From Xanthobacteraceae bacterium (GTDB taxonomy: Bacteria; Pseudomonadota; Alphaproteobacteria; Rhizobiales; Xanthobacteraceae): 21,408 bases of DNA. Shown piece after piece: positions 16,557-21,408 of the stretch. The position numbers were made by a program, and so were the translations under genes. The stretch covers positions 1 through 21,408 of the forward strand of contig JAIESC010000303.1 of the NCBI GenBank assembly GCA_019746355.1, given 5' to 3'. Under the pieces are notes generated by a model, which did no database searches, was not told the origin of the DNA, and saw only the letters and a program-made list of their open reading frames with translations. The stretch's first letter is position 1. Each line of letters begins with the position of its first letter.

Positions 16557-17053
16557 GCACGCAGGCCACAGTCACCGCCGCCAACACCACCGTCGTCCGC
16601 AGCTCGGTCGTCGTCGAGGCGCCGATCGAGCGCGCGTTCCGCGTCTTCACCGAGGACTTCGGCCGCTTCAAGCCGCGCGAGCACAACATGCTCGGCGTGG
16701 CGATCGCCGAGAGCGTGTTCGAGCCGCGCGTCGGCGGCCACATCTACGACCGCGGCGTCGACGGCAGCGAATGCCGCTGGGCGCGCGTGCTGGCGTACGA
16801 GCCGCCCACGCGCGTCGTGTTCAGCTGGGACATCAGCCCGCGCTGGCAGGTCGAGACCGACCCGACGAAGACCAGCGAGGTCGAGGTGCGCTTCATCGCC
16901 GAGACGCCGCGGCGCACCCGCGTCGAGCTCGAGCACCGCCACATCGAGCGCCACGGCGCCGGCTGGGAGGGCATCCGCGAGGGCGTGGGCGGCAACGACG
17001 GCTGGCCGCGTTACCTGCGGGCGTATGCGGGGCTGTTCGCGAGCGGCGGGTGA
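16553..17053 (+). CDS. SRPBCC (AHSA1-like) domain protein
   Basis: The 166-residue protein is a single START-like SRPBCC domain of the AHSA1 (activator of Hsp90 ATPase homologue) group. Visible hallmarks are V-V-V-E-A-P-I-E-R-A-F-R-V-F-T near residues 19-33, a G-G-H-I-Y-D-R segment, R-V-V-F-S-W-D-I in the middle, and a C-terminal helix G-W-P-R-Y-L-R-A-Y. These domains form a deep hydrophobic pocket that binds small ligands; few members have a known ligand. The gene is coupled to the ArsR regulator by a four-base overlap, a very common pairing. Codon use matches its partner and differs from the surrounding genes. Confidence 0.88.
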   Translation: MSTQATVTAANTTVVRSSVVVEAPIERAFRVFTEDFGRFKPREHNMLGVAIAESVFEPRVGGHIYDRGVDGSECRWARVLAYEPPTRVVFSWDISPRWQVETDPTKTSEVEVRFIAETPRRTRVELEHRHIERHGAGWEGIREGVGGNDGWPRYLRAYAGLFASGG

Positions 17054-17153
17054 CGGGGTGATTGGGCGGATTGCTGCTCACGTGACAACGCGGAGCGAGG
17101 CGGCGCAGGTCGTCGGCAGCCGACGTGACGACGTGCTGATCGGCGCGGCGGGT

Positions 17154-17225
17154 TAGCAGGCTGCTGAAAGAGCCCGAGACGTCATTCCGGGGCGCGCCGA
17201 AGGCGCGAGCCCGGAATCCAGAAAC
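17154..17225. repeat. Left part of an AGCAGGCTGCTGAAA-type repeat element, fused to an xdh fragment
   Basis: TAGCAGGCTGCTGAAA at 17154-17169 is the same end as in the element at 18064-18201. It is followed by a hairpin with ATTCCGGG (17184-17191) and CCCGGAAT (17210-17217) as outer arms. The right terminal end is missing; instead, sequence of the molybdopterin-subunit 3' end starts at 17226. The preceding 100 bases (17054-17153) show no gene. Confidence 0.6.
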
Positions 17226-17370
17226 GGCGAATCCGGCACGGTGCCGGCCGCGCCCGCGATCATCTCCGGCATTGAGGATGCGCTCGGCGAATACGGCGTG
17301 CGGATTGATGAGACGCCGGTCAGCCCGGCAAGGATTTTTGAATTGATGCGCAGGAAGACGGCGGCCTGGC
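17226..17370 (+). pseudogene. Third, shortest fragment of the molybdopterin-subunit 3' end
   Basis: This fragment starts exactly at the G-E-S-G-T-V-P-A-A motif of the molybdopterin subunit and covers the last ~45 codons, ending near E-L-M-R-R-K. It has no start codon of its own and no stop at the expected place, so translation would run on to 17504 through repeat sequence. It joins directly to a repeat element on its left. It is a non-functional remnant. Confidence 0.8.
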
Positions 17371-17404
17371 GCATGATGATTTTTGGTCGATCCGCCTCCT
17401 CGCC

Positions 17405-17462
17405 CGTCATCGCCCGCGCAGGCGGGCGATCCAGTGGATGCCCCGCCTTCGCGGGGCATGAC
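17405..17462. repeat. Two adjacent short hairpins (palindromic repeat)
   Basis: ATCGCCCG (17409-17416) pairs with CGGGCGAT (17423-17430), and ATGCCCCGC (17439-17447) pairs with GCGGGGCAT (17451-17459). Together they form a two-hairpin unit of a type common between genes in Rhizobiales. The rest of the gap up to 17549 shows no gene. Confidence 0.55.
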
Positions 17463-17549
17463 AATCGAGGTTGTGCGACTCAATCCAAACGCATCACGCT
17501 TTAGGGGGCCGCTGGAGGACCTGCGAACCCGGCGTGCCGGGCCAGAACT

Positions 17550-17837
17550 CTATCCGCGCTTCTTGTGATAAGAGTGGATCTCCACCCGCTCCCACACGCC
17601 GTTGACGTGATAGGGATCGCTGCGACGAAAGGCTTCCACCGCGTTGCGGTCCTCGGCCTCGACCACGAACAGGCTTCCGACCGGCGTCTCGCCGTCGTCG
17701 GCAACCAGGGTCCCGGCCGTCACGATGCCGATCCTGTGGGCGGGCGCTTCATCAAGATGGATGCGGTGAGCGCGATAGAATTTCGCGCGCGTGGTCAGGC
17801 CGTCCTTCCGGTCCAACGCGTGGATCACGAACTGCAT
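17550..17837 (-). CDS. YciI-family protein
   Basis: From the ATG at 17837 this is a 95-residue protein. It opens M-Q-F-V-I-H-A-L-D-R-K-D-G and has G-S-L-F-V-V-E-A-E-D-R in the middle and the S-D-P-Y-H-V-N-G-V-W-E pattern near the end. These are the features of YciI-like ferredoxin-fold proteins, small dimers mostly of unknown role. A GGGAGC ribosome-binding site lies 8 bases before this start, so it is preferred to the one at 17867. It stands alone among repeats. Confidence 0.85.
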   Translation of the reverse strand: MQFVIHALDRKDGLTTRAKFYRAHRIHLDEAPAHRIGIVTAGTLVADDGETPVGSLFVVEAEDRNAVEAFRRSDPYHVNGVWERVEIHSYHKKRG

Positions 17838-17900
17838 GGCCGGGCTCCCGATGGGCACCATCACCAATCTAGCGCATTTTCCACTTGCTCGGAATCAACC

Positions 17901-18051
17901 GTAGTCATGGCCGGGCTTCCCGGCCATCTCGCCTGGGCGGGCACTGTGCCCTGCTGATCGAGATGCCCGGCAGCATAGGCGAGCGCAGCGACGCCGTTCT
18001 TCGAACCGCTATCGCCGGGCATGACGTGGAGCGGGAGGTGCAAGCCAACTG
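17901..18051. repeat. Degenerate copy of the 'GGGCTTGTCCCG' palindromic element
   Basis: The left part has ATGGCCGGGCTTCCCGGCCAT (split as ATGGCCGGG at 17907-17915 and its complement), and the right end has GCCGGGCATGACG and CAAGCCAACTG at 18041-18051. These match the ends of the element at 14822-14960. The centre differs. It fills the gap between the YciI gene and the next repeat. Confidence 0.5.
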
Positions 18052-18063
18052 GTAAATGCTCTG

Positions 18064-18201
18064 GCAGGCTGCTGAAAACGCTCGCGCGGTCATTCCGGGA
18101 CGCCGCCTAAAGCGCGTTCACGCGCGTCTTCGACGCGCTACGGCGGCGGGCCCGGAATCCAGAACATCGGGATTTTCAGCTTTTGGGATTCAGCAGCCTG
18201 C
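18064..18201. repeat. 138-bp MITE-like element with 12-bp terminal inverted repeats
   Basis: GCAGGCTGCTGA (18064-18075) and TCAGCAGCCTGC (18190-18201) are perfect inverted ends. Inside, CATTCCGGG and CCCGGAATC arms enclose a GC-rich palindromic core. The core shares 27 of 28 bases with the reverse complement of 16112-16139. There is no coding capacity. It ends immediately before the largest xdh fragment. Confidence 0.7.
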
Positions 18202-18204
18202 TAG

Positions 18205-18750
18205 GCGTGGGCCGGCCTCGACGCCGCGGTCAACTTCGAGACCGAGGCGCTGACCTGTGGCATCGGCGTGCACGCCGTCGAGCTCGAGGTCGATGAGCTG
18301 ACCGGCGGCGTGACGCTTCTGAACGACGTGGTGGTCAACGACTGCGGCCGCGTCATCAACCCGATGACCGCCGAAGGCCAGATCCACGGCGGCGGGCTTG
18401 CCCGCCGTAGCTCGCATCGCGAGCGAAGGCGGGTGCACGGCATCGGCAACGCGATGTTCGAGTGGATGGGCTACGACGAGAACGCGCAACCGGGCACGAC
18501 GAACGTTGCGGATTGTCTTTTGCCGTCCTCGGCCGAAATTCCGCTGTTCGACGTGCACCTCGCTGAATATCCCAGCACCAAGAATCCGCTTGATGTGAAG
18601 GGCATCGGCCAGTCGGGCACGGTGCCGGCGGCGTCGGCGGTCATCTCCGGGATTGAGGATGCGCTCAGTGAATACGGTGTGCGGATTGATGAGGCGCCGG
18701 TGAGCCCGGCAAGGATTCTTGAGTTGGTACGCGGGAAGGCCGCCGCGTAA
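18205..18750 (+). pseudogene. Fourth and longest extra fragment of the molybdopterin-subunit 3' end
   Basis: The frame is open from just after a TAG at 18202-18204 to the TAA at 18748-18750 and covers about 180 codons of the C-terminus; a GTG at 18268 is the first possible start. It includes the N-D-C-G-R-V-I-N-P and A-E-G-Q-I-H-G-G motifs. A palindrome insert (about 39 bases, 18394-18432) follows, which stays in frame here and adds about 13 arginine-rich residues. The catalytic motif reads K-G-I-G-Q-S-G, so glutamine replaces the essential glutamate. The missing N-terminal three quarters, the insert and the lost catalytic residue all indicate a dead remnant. Confidence 0.82.
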
Positions 18751-18757
18751 AGCTATT

Positions 18758-18873
18758 CCGATTGGTCTGTTGCGCTATCTCCATGGTCATGCGTGGGCTT
18801 GTCCCGCGCACCTCGCTTAGGGACGCACTATGCAAGCCTATGCGAGATGTTCGGGACACAGCCGGGCGAAGTG
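18758..18873. repeat. Degenerate copy of the 'GGGCTTGTCCCG' palindromic element
   Basis: GTCATGCGTGGGCTTGTCCC at 18787-18806 and the following GCGCACCTCGCTTAGGG match the left half of the element at 14822-14960. The right half (GAGATGTTCGGGACA near 18843-18857) is mutated. It ends just before the candidate tracrRNA. Confidence 0.5.
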
Positions 18874-18889
18874 ACGCCCGTCCTCGATC

Positions 18890-18994
18890 ACCGAGACGTC
18901 GAGCTTGCCACAGGCAAATTTTCTTGGCGGCCCTCTGGCGCGAAGCGCTCGCCACTCGTGAACCCTCTTGTGGGGGTTCGCGAGTGGCGAACTC
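18890..18994 (+). ncRNA. Candidate tracrRNA for the adjacent type II-C-like CRISPR array
   Basis: Bases 18902-18919 are an anti-repeat. Against the 3' half of the CRISPR repeat they give 13 Watson-Crick and 3 G-U pairs out of 18, ending with AAAU opposite AUUU. A further GGCGGC around 18926-18931 can pair with the repeat's 5' GCCG. Next comes a small GCGC-GAA-GCGC hairpin (18938-18948), then a CGCTCGCC segment. A 17-bp stem closes the unit (arms 18949-18965 and 18974-18990, 8-base loop, one G-U). The order anti-repeat, short stem, CGCUC and strong 3' hairpin resembles the tracrRNA of Neisseria meningitidis Cas9 as I remember it. The last hairpin stops four bases before the first repeat. The 5' end is uncertain; no T-run follows the hairpin, and no promoter was identified. 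Confidence 0.6.
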
Positions 18995-21408
18995 GCCGTG
19001 GCTTCCCTACCGATTTCCCCGTGGTAGGTTCGTCTTGCGTTGATCCAGCGCCCGCACAGAGCCGTGGCTTCCCTACCGATTTCCCCGTGGTAGGTTAGCC
19101 CGGGAAACGGTTGTGGTGCAGGCACTGCCGTGGCTTCCCTACCGATTTCCCCGTGGTAGGTTGGCCCCCGAGCGCGCCCGTTCTCGTCGCTAGCCGTGGC
19201 TTCCCTACCGATTTCCCCGTGGTAGGTTTCCATTGGAAGGTCATCGTCGCGGGCTCCAGCCGTGGCTTCCCTACCGATTTCCCCGTGGTAGGTTCGTCAT
19301 GGTCACGCGCCGGCCGTACTTGTCGCCGTGGCTTCCCTACCGATTTCCCCGTGGTAGGTTCTCTTCGGCCTCCTCGAACATGCGGCAGAGGCCGTGGCTT
19401 CCCTACCGATTTCCCCGTGGTAGGTTAGTTGCTCCTTCACGGACAACGCCTTGGTCGCCGTGGCTTCCCTACCGATTTCCCCGTGGTAGGTTTCGACGAA
19501 GTGCACCTGCAGGAGGATCTGCGCCGTGGCTTCCCTACCGATTTCCCCGTGGTAGGTTTGCCTCCGCTATGGTGTACAGGCCGAACGAGCCGTGGCTTCC
19601 CTACCGATTTCCCCGTGGTAGGTTGCCAATATGCTGGTGTCGCGCGAGAATTTAGCCGTGGCTTCCCTACCGATTTCCCCGTGGTAGGTTCGGCGCGAGG
19701 TGCTCGACCCGCTGTGGAAGGCCGTGGCTTCCCTACCGATTTCCCCGTGGTAGGTTCGACAGGGGCACCGGCAATCACGATAGCTGGCCGTGGCTTCCCT
19801 ACCGATTTCCCCGTGGTAGGTTAGGCCGGCGAATTTGACCTGACGCTAAGGCGCCGTGGCTTCCCTACCGATTTCCCCGTGGTAGGTTTCAAGCTGCTCA
19901 AGTGCTTCCTCGTGCGAAGCCGTGGCTTCCCTACCGATTTCCCCGTGGTAGGTTATCCGCTTCCGGCGTCTCACGCGAATTGGTGCCGTGGCTTCCCTAC
20001 CGATTTCCCCGTGGTAGGTTGGCTAGGCTGCGCGCTATTCGAACGATTTGGCCGTGGCTTCCCTACCGATTTCCCCGTGGTAGGTTCGCCATTTGCTTGC
20101 GGTCGCCACGGTTGGAGGCCGTGGCTTCCCTACCGATTTCCCCGTGGTAGGTTTTTCCAGAAATACTGCCCTTCTTATTCGGAGGCCGTGGCTTCCCTAC
20201 CGATTTCCCCGTGGTAGGTTCCGGTAGATGAGCCACCGCTTGCGATTCCAGCCGTGGCTTCCCTACCGATTTCCCCGTGGTAGGTTACCGCGTAACAACC
20301 AACCTTCACAAACAGAGCCGTGGCTTCCCTACCGATTTCCCCGTGGTAGGTTCGACCGGCGAATACAGCGGGTGGCGCGAATGCCGTGGCTTCCCTACCG
20401 ATTTCCCCGTGGTAGGTTCGGTGTTGATCGGTTATCTCTCGGTGACGGGCCGTGGCTTCCCTACCGATTTCCCCGTGGTAGGTTCCATCGCCGCACCGAG
20501 ATGATCGGTGATCGGCCGTGGCTTCCCTACCGATTTCCCCGTGGTAGGTTACGCAGTCGGCGCCCGACACGGTGCGCGTGGCCGTGGCTTCCCTACCGAT
20601 TTCCCCGTGGTAGGTTCAAGCCCAACGAGTCCAGACGTGCTCAGCGGCCGTGGCTTCCCTACCGATTTCCCCGTGGTAGGTTTGGCGCGGCAGCATGTAG
20701 ATCGCGTCCTCTGCCGTGGCTTCCCTACCGATTTCCCCGTGGTAGGTTGGAAAGCAGACCGGTGAATTGCTCATGGGTGCCGTGGCTTCCCTACCGATTT
20801 CCCCGTGGTAGGTTTGGCGCCGTTGTCGATGAACATGCCTTGGAGCCGTGGCTTCCCTACCGATTTCCCCGTGGTAGGTTTTTACGTATGTGCCATGATC
20901 ACAGCCGCGCGCCGTGGCTTCCCTACCGATTTCCCCGTGGTAGGTTGCGCTCATGTCGGCGCAACTCGGCGCCGATGCCGTGGCTTCCCTACCGATTTCC
21001 CCGTGGTAGGTTGCCGCCGCGCATCGGCCGGTTGTTGAAACAGCCGTGGCTTCCCTACCGATTTCCCCGTGGTAGGTTGGCATCCTTGCCGGGCGCCGCG
21101 CCAATGAAGCCGTGGCTTCCCTACCGATTTCCCCGTGGTAGGTTGGCCGCCGATGATCACCATCAGCGTCACGGGCCGTGGCTTCCCTACCGATTTCCCC
21201 GTGGTAGGTTCGGATGCCCTCCTGATGGATGCGAGAATGAGCCGTGGCTTCCCTACCGATTTCCCCGTGGTAGGTTAAACATCGCCACGCCACCACCAAT
21301 GAACACGCCGTGGCTTCCCTACCGATTTCCCCGTGGTAGGTTTGAGTGTGAGAATACAACCGATCTTGGCAGGCCGTGGCTTCCCTACCGATTTCCCCGT
21401 GGTAGGTT
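18995..21408 (+). CRISPR. CRISPR array, 37 repeats of 36 bp and 36 spacers, type II-C-like
   Basis: The repeat is 36 bases, starting GCCGTGGCTTCCC and ending CCCCGTGGTAGGTT. The first copy is at 18995-19030 and the last at 21373-21408, the final bases of the window, so the array may continue. I counted 37 copies and saw no variant among them. Of 36 spacers, 34 are 30 bases long; two adjacent ones (20087-20117 and 20154-20184) are 31. All spacers look different from each other. A 36-base repeat with 30-base spacers is typical of type II. Position by position the repeat matches that of the Neisseria meningitidis II-C array at about 22 of 36 bases (recalled sequence), which also sets the transcription direction as plus. 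Within the repeat, CCTACC and GGTAGG can pair. No cas gene is present in the window; cas9 would have to lie outside, perhaps to the right. Confidence 0.98.

Noticed and set aside
18751..18994. Possible cas gene remnant to the left of the array
   Set aside because: No frame in this stretch resembles a Cas protein; it consists of a palindromic repeat and the tracrRNA candidate.
18793..21359. Long open frames on both strands encoding tandem R-G-F-P-T-D-F-P-V-V-G or T-Y-H-G-E-I-G-R-E-A-T-A peptides
   Set aside because: They are the CRISPR repeat translated. The 66-base unit is divisible by three, so frames stay open by periodicity and not because a repeat protein is encoded.

Overview
The window looks like chromosomal DNA of a GC-rich alphaproteobacterium, most likely of the Bradyrhizobium/Rhodopseudomonas/Xanthobacteraceae group. 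This is inferred from the liv-type transport operon with its codon use, the xanthine-dehydrogenase-like fragments, and many short palindromic intergenic repeats of the kind common in those genomes. No marker gene proves the taxon.

Layout. Bases 1-378 are the 3' end of a xanthine-dehydrogenase-family molybdopterin subunit. A divergently placed LysR regulator with two DNA-binding domains (461-1669, minus) faces a co-directional gene block of about 11 kb (1862-13105, plus). That block encodes a complete branched-chain-amino-acid-type ABC importer (binding protein, two permeases, two ATPases). It continues with a hydantoinase/allantoinase-like amidohydrolase, an M20 N-carbamoyl-amino-acid hydrolase, a DUF917 (S-methyl-thiohydantoin desulfurase family) protein, a divergent urocanase and a UbiD-family decarboxylase. 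From the LivH permease to UbiD most genes overlap or lie within about 20 bases of each other, so they are probably one transcript. The enzyme set matches the lower steps of bacterial (S-methyl)ergothioneine or modified-histidine catabolism: urocanase-type hydration, desulfurisation to a hydantoin, ring opening, then decarbamoylation to glutamate. The first lyase is missing and UbiD is an extra, unexplained step. The urocanase has lost its signature cysteine, which argues for a substrate other than urocanate.

The cassette is followed by a second, broken copy of the same xanthine-dehydrogenase 3' end (13146-13579). It is therefore bracketed by direct repeats. Two more fragments of that gene lie at 17226-17370 and 18205-18750. 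Between them are single genes: an alpha/beta esterase (13888-14784), a SAM methyltransferase (15106-15957, minus), an ArsR/SRPBCC pair (16239-17053) and a YciI-like protein (17550-17837, minus). The gaps are filled with palindromic repeat elements.

The right end (18995-21408) is a CRISPR array of 37 apparently identical 36-base repeats and 36 spacers, running to the last base of the window. Repeat length, spacer length and sequence resemble type II-C arrays. A candidate tracrRNA, with an anti-repeat and a 17-bp terminal hairpin, lies immediately left of the first repeat. No cas gene is in the window.
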